A stretch of DNA of 64,000 nucleotides, from contig NZ_CP009438.1 of assembly GCF_000761215.1 (NCBI RefSeq), positions 4,667,501 to 4,731,500 on the forward strand, written 5' to 3'. Shown here piece after piece: positions 58,237 through 64,000 of the stretch. The first letter of the stretch is position 1. The number at the start of each line of letters is the position of its first letter. The position numbers and the translations under genes are program-made. This DNA comes from Streptomyces glaucescens (GTDB lineage: Bacteria; Actinomycetota; Actinomycetes; Streptomycetales; Streptomycetaceae). The notes beneath the pieces are model-generated. The model saw only the letters and a list, made by a program, of their open reading frames with translations. It did no database searches and was not told the DNA's origin.

Positions 58237-59238
58237 ATGTTCCGCCGTACCACCCGCCGTGCGCTCCGCACCACCACCCGCCGTACGGCCCGGCGTACGG
58301 CACTGGTCGCCTCAGCGGCCGTGCTGACGCTGGCCACCGGCTGCGGTGCCGCCGACATGACCCGGCAGGCCTCGCCGTTCGCGAACGCCGGGGGCGCGAA
58401 GACCGTGACCCTGTCCGTGCAGTCCTGGGTGGGCGCGCAGGCCAACGTGGCCGTCGCCCAGTACCTGCTGGAGCACGAACTCGGCTACCGCGTCGACACC
58501 GTCCAGGTCGACGAGGTCCCCGCCTGGGACGCCCTCAGCCAGGGGCGTGTGGACGCGCTCCTGGAGGACTGGGGACACCCGGAGCAGGAACAGCGGTACG
58601 TCAAGGACAAGAAAACCGTCACCCGGGCGGGCGACCTCGGGGTGACCGGGCACATCGGCTGGTACGTCCCCACGTACTTCGCCGAGCGGCACCCGGACAT
58701 CAAGGACTGGCGGAACCTGGACAAGTACGCCGACGAGTTCCGGACCCCCGAGAGCGGCAGCAAGGGCCAGCTCATGGACGGCTCGCCGTCCTACGTCACC
58801 AACGACAAGGCCCTGGTGGAGAACCTGGACCTGGACTACCAGGTCGTCTTCGCCGGCTCCGAGGCCGCGCAGATCACCCAGATCAGGCAGTTCGCCAAGG
58901 AGAGGAAGCCGTTCCTGACGTACTGGTACTCGCCGCAGTGGCTGTTCGAGAAGGTCCCGATGACCGAGGTGAAGCTGCCGCCCCACGAGGAGGGCTGCGA
59001 CGCGGACCCGGCGAAGGTCGCCTGCGGCTACCCGCACACCCCGCTGCAGAAGTACCTCAACACCGATTTCGCCGAGACCGGCGGCGAGGCGGCGGCCTTC
59101 CTGAAGAAGTTCAGGTGGACCACCGAGGACCAGAACGAGGTCTCCCTCATGATCGCCGACCAGAAGCTCAGCCCGGACGAGGCGGCGAAGGCGTGGGTGC
59201 AGCGGCACGAGTCCACGTGGCGGGCCTGGCTGCCGTGA
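58237..59238 (+). CDS. Glycine betaine/choline-binding lipoprotein
   Basis: 333 residues. A basic, hydrophobic leader ends in the lipobox LATGCGAAD, so the mature protein is lipid-anchored. The periplasmic-type fold of OpuAC/ProX: TVTLSVQSWVGAQANVAV, then VQVDEVPAWDALSQGRVDAL and LTYWYSPQWLFEKVPMTEVK. Trp and Tyr residues forming the aromatic box (YVPTYFAER, YWYSPQW) fit a quaternary amine ligand. It delivers substrate to the fused permease. One-base gap after the permease stop. Confidence 0.92.
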   Translation: MFRRTTRRALRTTTRRTARRTALVASAAVLTLATGCGAADMTRQASPFANAGGAKTVTLSVQSWVGAQANVAVAQYLLEHELGYRVDTVQVDEVPAWDALSQGRVDALLEDWGHPEQEQRYVKDKKTVTRAGDLGVTGHIGWYVPTYFAERHPDIKDWRNLDKYADEFRTPESGSKGQLMDGSPSYVTNDKALVENLDLDYQVVFAGSEAAQITQIRQFAKERKPFLTYWYSPQWLFEKVPMTEVKLPPHEEGCDADPAKVACGYPHTPLQKYLNTDFAETGGEAAAFLKKFRWTTEDQNEVSLMIADQKLSPDEAAKAWVQRHESTWRAWLP

Positions 59239-59284
59239 CGGCGTGACCGTCCGGTCGTCCGGTCGTCCGTGTGGCCGGACGGCC

Positions 59285-59427
59285 GGACGCGGCTGCCGTG
59301 CCGGACGCGGCTGCCGTGCCGGTCGTGCCGGCCGAGCCGGGCGTGGCCGCGGGCCGGCCGCCGCCAGGGGCCCGGCCGCCGTGCCGGACGCGGCTGCCGT
59401 GCCGGCCGAGCCGGGCGTGGCCGCGGG
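59285..59427. repeat. GC-rich minisatellite after the betaine operon
   Basis: GGACGCGGCTGCCGTGCC occurs at 59285-59302, 59303-59320 and 59386-59403. GGCCGAGCCGGGCGTGGCC occurs at 59330 and 59404. It lies between the convergent binding-protein gene and PEP-mutase gene and may replace a classical terminator. Confidence 0.75.
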
Positions 59428-59439
59428 GGCGTGGCCGCG

Positions 59440-60231
59440 TCAGCCCCGCCGCCGGTGGCGCAGGGTTCCCGCGAGCTCCCGCAGCGCGGCCGTCGCCCGC
59501 TGCTGGAGGCCCGGCCCGAAGGTGATCCGGGTGGCCCCCCGCTCGCCCAGCTCGGCGATCGAGGGGCCGTCGCCGACCGTCGCGATCGCGTTGAGCGGGC
59601 CCTCGACCGCGGCGCGCAGCAGCGGCAGTACGTCGAGGGGGGCGAGGATCGGATACACGCAGTCGGCGCCCGCCGCCACGTACAGCCGCGCCCGCTCGAT
59701 CGTCCCGGCCACGTCCGGGACCCGCCGTACGAAGGTGTCGACGCGCGCGTTGACGAACAGCCGGCCGCCCGCCGCGGCCCGCACCGCGGCCAGGTAGTCC
59801 GCCTGCTCGTGCGGGTCCTTGAGTACCCCGTGCGCGGAGTCCTCCAGGTTGCAGCCCACGGCTCCCGCCTCCAGCAGCCGCTCCACCAGTTCCCCGGGCG
59901 CCAGGCCGTACCCGTCCTCCACGTCCGCCGACACCGGCACGTCCACCGCCCGCGCGATCCTCGCCACCGCCGCGAACATCTCGTCGGCGGGCGTCTCGCC
60001 GTCGGCGTGGCCGAGGGCGGCGGCCACACCGGCGCTCGGTGTGGCCAGCGCCGGGAACCCGGCGGCGACCAGGGCGCGGGCGGAGGCGGCGTCCCACGGC
60101 CCCGGCAGGACCAGCGGATCGTCCGGGGCCCGGCCGTGGTGGAGGCGCCGGAAGACCTCGGCCTTGCCCGCCGCGCCCTCCCGCACCGGGTCCTCGCCCG
60201 CCCCGCCCTCACGCATACCGCCCCCGCTCAC
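59440..60231 (-). CDS. Isocitrate lyase / PEP mutase superfamily enzyme
   Basis: 263 residues of the TIM-barrel family acting on C-C or C-P bonds of 2-hydroxy or 2-oxo acids. Motifs: FPALATPSAGVAAALGHADG, the metal site PVSADVEDGYGLAPGEL (DVEDGYG), GAVGCNLEDSAHG, RLFVNARVDTFVRR and AAGADCVYPILAPLD. Actinobacterial members include oxaloacetate hydrolase-like and methylisocitrate lyase-like proteins; the substrate here is unknown. GTG 60231 is preferred (GGGAGGG upstream, overlapping the previous stop by GTGA). ATG 60216 is an alternative. Confidence 0.85.
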   Translation of the reverse strand: MSGGGMREGGAGEDPVREGAAGKAEVFRRLHHGRAPDDPLVLPGPWDAASARALVAAGFPALATPSAGVAAALGHADGETPADEMFAAVARIARAVDVPVSADVEDGYGLAPGELVERLLEAGAVGCNLEDSAHGVLKDPHEQADYLAAVRAAAGGRLFVNARVDTFVRRVPDVAGTIERARLYVAAGADCVYPILAPLDVLPLLRAAVEGPLNAIATVGDGPSIAELGERGATRITFGPGLQQRATAALRELAGTLRHRRRG

Positions 60232-60677
60232 CAGGCCGGCCCTCCCGGAGGGATCCGGCGGGCCACCATCAGCCGGTTCCAGCCGTTGATGACGGTGATC
60301 AGCGCGATCAGGTGGGCGAGTTCGGCCTCGTCGAAGTGCTTGGCCGCCGTCTCGTACACCTCGTCCGGCACGAACCCGTCCGTCAGCACGGTGACCGCCT
60401 CCGTGAGCGCGAGGGCGGCCCGCTCCCGCTCGTCGTAGACGCCGTCCCCGGCCTCCTGCCAGACGGCGAGCAGATCCAGCCTGCGGTCGCTCACCCCCTC
60501 CTTGCGGGCGATCGCCACGTGCATGTCCAGGCAGAACGCGCACCGGTTGAGCTGCGAGGCGCGGATCTGGACCAGCTCGGCCAGGGCGGGGTCGCCGAGG
60601 CCGCGCTTGGCGGCGGCGCTCAGGGACTGCATCGCCGTGCGGACCCCGGGGGCGAGACGGGTGGTGCGCGCGGTCAC
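60228..60677 (-). CDS. AhpD-like carboxymuconolactone decarboxylase family protein (copy 2)
   Basis: 149 residues. QIRASQLNRCAFCLDMHVAI contains the redox CxxC followed by His (Cys-Ala-Phe-Cys-x-x-x-His) typical of AhpD-like peroxide-reducing proteins. ALTEAVTVLTDGFVPDEVYE and LIALITVINGWNRLMVARRI complete the helical fold. A close paralogue of the upstream gene, sharing the run LTEAVTVLTDGFVPDEVYE. GTG start overlapping its predecessor by four bases. Confidence 0.9.
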   Translation of the reverse strand: MTARTTRLAPGVRTAMQSLSAAAKRGLGDPALAELVQIRASQLNRCAFCLDMHVAIARKEGVSDRRLDLLAVWQEAGDGVYDERERAALALTEAVTVLTDGFVPDEVYETAAKHFDEAELAHLIALITVINGWNRLMVARRIPPGGPAW

Positions 60678-61168
60678 TTGTGGGTGCCCGGCTGGTAGTG
60701 CCCCGGCACCATCCGGCAGGTGACACCGAACCGGTTCCAGGCGTTGATCACCGTGATCGCGGCGATGAGCTGTGCCAGCTCCGTCTCCTCGAAGTGCGCG
60801 GCGGCCTTCTCGTACACCTCGTCGGGGACGAACCCGTCCGTCAGGACGGTCACCGCCTCCGTCAGCTCCAGCGCCGCGAGTTCCTTCCCGGTGTAGAAGT
60901 GCCGGGACTCCTCCCACGCGCTGAGCTGGACGATCCGTTCCACGCTCTCCCCGGCCGCGAGGGCGTCCTTGGAGTGCATGTCGATGCAGAAGGCGCAGTG
61001 GTTGATCTGGGAGGCGCGGATCTTCACCAGCTCGTACAGCCTGAGGTCCAGCCCCTGCCGGGCCGCCGTGTCGAGCCTGATCATCGCCTTGTGGACATCG
61101 GGGACGAGCTTGGCCCACTCCAGCCGGGGGGCCGCTTCGGTCGCACCGGTGACGGTCTCTGTGGTCAT
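60674..61168 (-). CDS. AhpD-like carboxymuconolactone decarboxylase family protein (copy 1)
   Basis: 164 residues. KIRASQINHCAFCIDMHSKD has the CxxC and His of AhpD-type alkyl-hydroperoxide reductase partners. ALELTEAVTVLTDGFVPDEV and LIAAITVINAWNRFGVT follow. The first gene of the transcript CMD1-CMD2-PEP mutase, divergent from a MocR regulator. A -10 box TAGGGT (61180-61175) lies six bases before the ATG and there is no ribosome binding site, so the mRNA is leaderless. Probably a peroxide or reactive-carbonyl detoxifier, inferred. Confidence 0.9.
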   Translation of the reverse strand: MTTETVTGATEAAPRLEWAKLVPDVHKAMIRLDTAARQGLDLRLYELVKIRASQINHCAFCIDMHSKDALAAGESVERIVQLSAWEESRHFYTGKELAALELTEAVTVLTDGFVPDEVYEKAAAHFEETELAQLIAAITVINAWNRFGVTCRMVPGHYQPGTHK

Positions 61169-61214
61169 GCCCCGACCCTAGGGAGGAAGCTGCCCAGGCG
61201 TATGGTCCATTTCC
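61169..61214. promoter_or_regulatory. Divergent, doubly leaderless promoters of CMD1 and the MocR gene
   Basis: 46 bases between two ATGs. Minus strand: TAGGGT (61180-61175), six bases to the ATG. Plus strand: TATGGT (61201-61206), eight bases to the ATG. Neither gene has a ribosome binding site. The MocR protein must act here if it controls both. Confidence 0.6.
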
Positions 61215-62597
61215 ATGGGGAAACCGTGGGCCACTCTGGGCATCGACCTCCATCTGCAACCGGCCGGCGGCGGGGTGCGCCGCGGCCTCACCGACGCCCT
61301 GCGCGACGCCGTCCGGGCCGGCCGGCTCGCCCCCGGCACCCGGCTGCCCTCGTCCCGCTCGCTCGCCACCGACCTCGGCCTCGCCCGCAACACCGTCGCC
61401 GGCGCCTACGCGGACCTGGTCGCCGAGGGCTGGCTCACCGCCCGCCAGGGCTCCGGGACGCGGGTCGCCGACCGCCCCGTACCACCGCAGGCCCAACACC
61501 CGGACCCCACCCCGAGCCGCACCGGGCGCCCCGCCTACAGCCTGGTCCCCGGCAGCCCCGACCTCGCGTCCTTCCCGCGCGCCCAGTGGCTCAAGGCGGC
61601 CCGCCGCGCCCTGGCCGCCGCCCCCAACGACGCCCTCGGCTACGGCGACCCCCGCGGCCGCGTCGAACTGCGCGCCGCCCTCGCCGGCTACCTCGCCCGC
61701 GCCCGCGGGGTGCGCACCGACCCGGACCGGATCGTCGTCACCGCCGGCTTCACCCACGCCCTGCGCCTGCTCACCCAGGTCCTGCACGCCCGCGGACTGC
61801 GCACGCTCGCGGTCGAGTCGTACGGCCTGGACGTGCACTGGGCACTGGCCGAACGGGCCGGGCTGCGGACCCGGCCGCTGCCGTTCGACGCGTCCGGCAC
61901 CGACCCGGACGGCCTCACCGACGCCCGCGCCGTCCTGCTGACCCCCTCCCACCAGTTCCCCATGGGGGTGACCCTGCGGCCCGAACGGCGCGCGGCCGTC
62001 GTCGGCTGGGCCCGCCGCACCGGCGGGCTGATCCTGGAGGACGACTACGACGGCGAGTTCCGCTACGACCGCCAGCCCGTCGGCGCCCTCCAGGACCTGG
62101 ACCCCGGCCACGTCGTCTACCTGGGCACCGCGAGCAAGTCCCTCGCCCCCGGCCTCCGGCTCGGCTGGATGGTGCTGCCGCCGTCACTGGCGCACGAGGT
62201 GCGCGGGCTCGGCAGCTCCTCCGTGGCCGTCCTCGACCAGCTCACCCTCGCCGAGTTCCTCACCTCGGGCGCCTACGACCGGCACGTCCGCGCCGCCCGG
62301 CAGCGCTACCGGCGCCGCCGGGACGCCCTGGTCGCCGCGGTCGCCGCCCGCGCCCCCGAGGTGACCGTCACCGGTATCGCGGCCGGGCTGCACCTGCTGC
62401 TCCAGCTCCCGCCCGGCTCGGAGGAGTCCGTGGTCCGCGCGGCCGCCTGGCAGACCCTCGCCGTGCACGGCCTCGCCCGCTACCGCCACCCCGAGGCCAC
62501 CACCCGCCCCCTCGACGCCCTGGTCGTCGGCTACGGCACCCCGCCCGACCACGCCTGGGCGGGAGCCCTCGAAGCCCTGTGCAACGCCCTGCCCTAG
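61215..62597 (+). CDS. MocR-family regulator (GntR helix-turn-helix plus aminotransferase domain)
   Basis: 460 residues. A winged helix (RRGLTDALRDAVRAGRLAPG, PSSRSLATDLGLARNTVAGA, WLTARQGSGTRVAD) is at about 15-80. Then a fold-type I aminotransferase-like domain with YGDPRGRVELRAALAGYLAR, LILEDDYDGEFRYDRQPVGA (PLP-binding Asp and Tyr) and YLGTASKSLAPGLRLGWM, holding the PLP-binding Lys in SKS. MocR proteins sense PLP or an amine with it. Its targets are likely the divergent CMD operon and itself. Confidence 0.93.
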   Translation: MGKPWATLGIDLHLQPAGGGVRRGLTDALRDAVRAGRLAPGTRLPSSRSLATDLGLARNTVAGAYADLVAEGWLTARQGSGTRVADRPVPPQAQHPDPTPSRTGRPAYSLVPGSPDLASFPRAQWLKAARRALAAAPNDALGYGDPRGRVELRAALAGYLARARGVRTDPDRIVVTAGFTHALRLLTQVLHARGLRTLAVESYGLDVHWALAERAGLRTRPLPFDASGTDPDGLTDARAVLLTPSHQFPMGVTLRPERRAAVVGWARRTGGLILEDDYDGEFRYDRQPVGALQDLDPGHVVYLGTASKSLAPGLRLGWMVLPPSLAHEVRGLGSSSVAVLDQLTLAEFLTSGAYDRHVRAARQRYRRRRDALVAAVAARAPEVTVTGIAAGLHLLLQLPPGSEESVVRAAAWQTLAVHGLARYRHPEATTRPLDALVVGYGTPPDHAWAGALEALCNALP

Positions 62598-62749
62598 GAG
62601 GCACCCCGCCGATCACGCCGGCCTCCCGGCGCGCGGCGCCGCGCCTCCCCTAGAGTGACCGGCAAGTGTCCGGTCCCTGTCAGGCCCCGTATGATCGCGG
62701 GCCGACGCCGCGGACACGGCAGCGCACGGACAACGGGGAGAAGAACGGC

Positions 62750-63121
62750 ATGGCAGAGAACCGGCGACGGCTGCGCTCCAGCACCGTCGTGCTCGGCGGG
62801 ATGGGCGTGATCGCCGCGGCCCTCACCTCCTGCGGCTCCGATCCCGACCGCCGCTGCGTCGACCGCGACAGCTACGACTACGCCAACGGCTACAAGGTCA
62901 TCGCGGACAAGAACTGCAAGTCGGGCTCCTCCTACGGCAGGGGCGGCAAGGGCACCCCGGGCAAGGGCAAGAAGACCGGCAAGACCGGCAGCGGTGACGC
63001 CGCCTGGTACTACGACGCCGAAGTCAGCGGCGGTTACGCCGACCGCGGCACCTTCAGCCGCGACGAGGCCGTCGACCGCGGTGGCTTCGGCTGCTCGGGC
63101 TCCGGCAGCGGCGGCGGCTGA
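62750..63121 (+). CDS. Small lipoprotein, YgiB/DUF1190-like
   Basis: 123 residues. A leader with lipobox LTSCGSDPD gives a lipid-modified Cys. The mature part has DRDSYDYANGYKVIADKNC, a Gly/Lys-rich GKGTPGKGKKTGKT stretch and the ending DEAVDRGGFGCSGSGSGGG. The RGGFG ending is like E. coli YgiB, which is encoded beside a glutathionylspermidine-synthase homologue (YgiC), the same arrangement as here. GGGGAG nine bases before ATG 62750. Function unknown. Confidence 0.7.
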   Translation: MAENRRRLRSSTVVLGGMGVIAAALTSCGSDPDRRCVDRDSYDYANGYKVIADKNCKSGSSYGRGGKGTPGKGKKTGKTGSGDAAWYYDAEVSGGYADRGTFSRDEAVDRGGFGCSGSGSGGG

Positions 63122-63134
63122 GCGAGACGCCCCC

Positions 63135-64000
63135 ATGGAACGCCGCACCATCCAGCCCCGCCCCGGCTGGCAGCAGACCGTCGAGGAACAGGGCCTGATC
63201 TACCCGCTCACCCGCCACCCCGACGGCTCCCTGCGCCCCTACTGGGACGAGAGCGCCTACTACGTCTTCTCCCTGGAGGAGGTCGAGGCCCTCGAAGAGG
63301 TCGTCGAGGAACTGCACCGCATGTGCCTGGCGGCCGCCGGCCACATCGTCACCACGGGCCGCTTCGCCGACCTCGGCATCACCGACCCGCGCCTCGTCCG
63401 CGCCGTCGCCGAGTCCTGGGAGCGCCGCGCCGAACTCCCCTCCGTCTACGGCCGCTTCGACCTGCGCTACGACGGCCGCGGCCCCGCCAAGCTGCTTGAG
63501 TACAACGCCGACACCCCCACCTCCCTCGTCGAGGCCGCCTCCCCCCAGTGGTTCTGGATGGAGGAGCGCTTCCCCGGCGCCGACCAGTGGAACTCCCTCC
63601 ACGAACGCCTCGTCGACGCCTGGCGCGAGCAGGCCCGCCTCCTCCCGCCCGGCAGCCCCCTCTACTTCGCCCACTCCAGCGCCGACGAACTCGGCGAGGA
63701 CCTGATGACGGTCGCCTACCTCAAGGAGACCGCCGAGCAGGCCGGCCTCGACACCGGCTGGATCTCCATGGAGGAGATCGGCTGGGACCGGCTCTCCGGA
63801 CGCTTCGTCGACCAGCGGCTGCGCTTCATCCGCAGCTGCTTCAAGCTCTACCCCTGGGAATGGCTCACCACCGACCGCTTCGCCGAGCACGTCCTCGACA
63901 CCCTCGACAACGGCGGCGGCACCGGCACCACCCTGTGGATCGAGCCCGCCTGGAAGATGCTGCTCAGCAACAAGGCCCTGCTCGCCGTCCTCTGGGAACT
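63135..64000 (+). CDS. Glutathionylspermidine synthase family protein (YgiC-like), 3' end outside window
   Basis: The first 288 residues only. MERRTIQPRPGWQQTVEEQG then PYWDESAYYVFSLEEVEALE is the usual N-terminus of the preATP-grasp/ATP-grasp family. YGRFDLRYDGRGPAKLLEYN and ADTPTSLVEAASPQWFWMEE carry the nucleotide- and metal-binding Asp/Glu/Asn residues. LWIEPAWKMLLSNKALLAVL continues off the window. Bacterial relatives often lack spermidine-glutathione activity, and actinomycetes lack glutathione, so the substrate is unknown. It starts 13 bases after the lipoprotein stop, one operon. Confidence 0.9.
   Translation, partial: MERRTIQPRPGWQQTVEEQGLIYPLTRHPDGSLRPYWDESAYYVFSLEEVEALEEVVEELHRMCLAAAGHIVTTGRFADLGITDPRLVRAVAESWERRAELPSVYGRFDLRYDGRGPAKLLEYNADTPTSLVEAASPQWFWMEERFPGADQWNSLHERLVDAWREQARLLPPGSPLYFAHSSADELGEDLMTVAYLKETAEQAGLDTGWISMEEIGWDRLSGRFVDQRLRFIRSCFKLYPWEWLTTDRFAEHVLDTLDNGGGTGTTLWIEPAWKMLLSNKALLAVLWE

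Noticed and set aside
1..64000. CRISPR arrays, tRNA or rRNA genes, insertion sequences, prophage or integration sites
   Set aside because: I scanned for regular repeats with spacers, cloverleaf-like sequence, transposase motifs and flanking inverted repeats and saw none. The only repeats are short minisatellites and terminators.

Overview
This 64 kb window is high-GC DNA (roughly 73% by eye, with G or C at nearly every third codon position). It carries the signatures of a Streptomyces chromosome: GTG and TTG starts, leaderless genes, NlpC/P60 and DoxX families, and a paired PspC/two-component locus. From memory, the gene order guaA - pcrA - icmB - sucCD - purNH - folD - mdh - betaine operon matches the conserved central (core) arm of the S. 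coelicolor chromosome near SCO4783-SCO4832. I see no rRNA, tRNA, insertion sequence, prophage or CRISPR array. Codon use looks even throughout, so this is core rather than freshly acquired DNA.

Layout. 0-6.8 kb: the end of a GMC oxidoreductase, a chorismate mutase with what looks like a complete Phe/Tyr transcription attenuator, guaA, a flavin-type split-barrel protein and two membrane proteins. 6.9-11.7 kb: a divergent PspC envelope-stress locus with a membrane protein, a sensor kinase that itself carries a PspC domain, and a LuxR-type regulator. 11.8-19.7 kb: envelope hydrolases (two NlpC/P60 proteins, one behind a c-di-AMP riboswitch, and an M23 peptidase) surrounding the helicase gene pcrA. 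20-30.2 kb: a lipase, icmB, then a divergent five-gene block (DUF5691, SWIM zinc finger / MoxR AAA+, DUF5682, VWA). 30.3-33.6 kb: two secreted low-complexity proteins, one built from 11-residue repeats. 34-36.2 kb: sucCD. 36.3-40.7 kb: an XRE/sigma-like membrane protein, a DUF6350-type membrane protein and a small membrane protein. 41-43.2 kb: purN-purH. 43.3-46.9 kb: a small secreted protein, a Ser/Thr kinase fused to a lytic-transglycosylase-like domain, an FHA protein and a membrane protein. 47.1-51.4 kb: folD, DUF3017, an XRE/DUF2690 regulator and mdh. 51.9-59.2 kb: the glycine-betaine operon (two oxidation enzymes and a three-part ABC transporter). 59.4-64 kb: a PEP-mutase-like enzyme, two AhpD-like proteins divergent from a MocR regulator, and a lipoprotein plus glutathionylspermidine-synthase-like pair.

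The most interesting signals are regulatory. Three promoters in the window (pcrA, the SWIM gene and the MoxR gene) match the LexA-independent actinobacterial DNA-damage promoter TTGTCAGTGG-N7-TAnnnT (RecA-NDp, the PafBC type). Two of them lie back to back between the SWIM and MoxR genes. This places an uncharacterised AAA+/VWA/SWIM chaperone-like system, related to E. coli yehLMPQ, in the DNA-damage response. Second, the chorismate mutase gene is preceded by a promoter, a leaderless 23-codon peptide with Phe-Leu-Phe-Thr-Tyr codons, a pause hairpin and a terminator. Third, the kinase-transglycosylase fusion paired with an FHA protein and the secreted 11-residue-repeat protein have no obvious described role.

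All assignments come from reading the sequence and from family knowledge. No database search was run.
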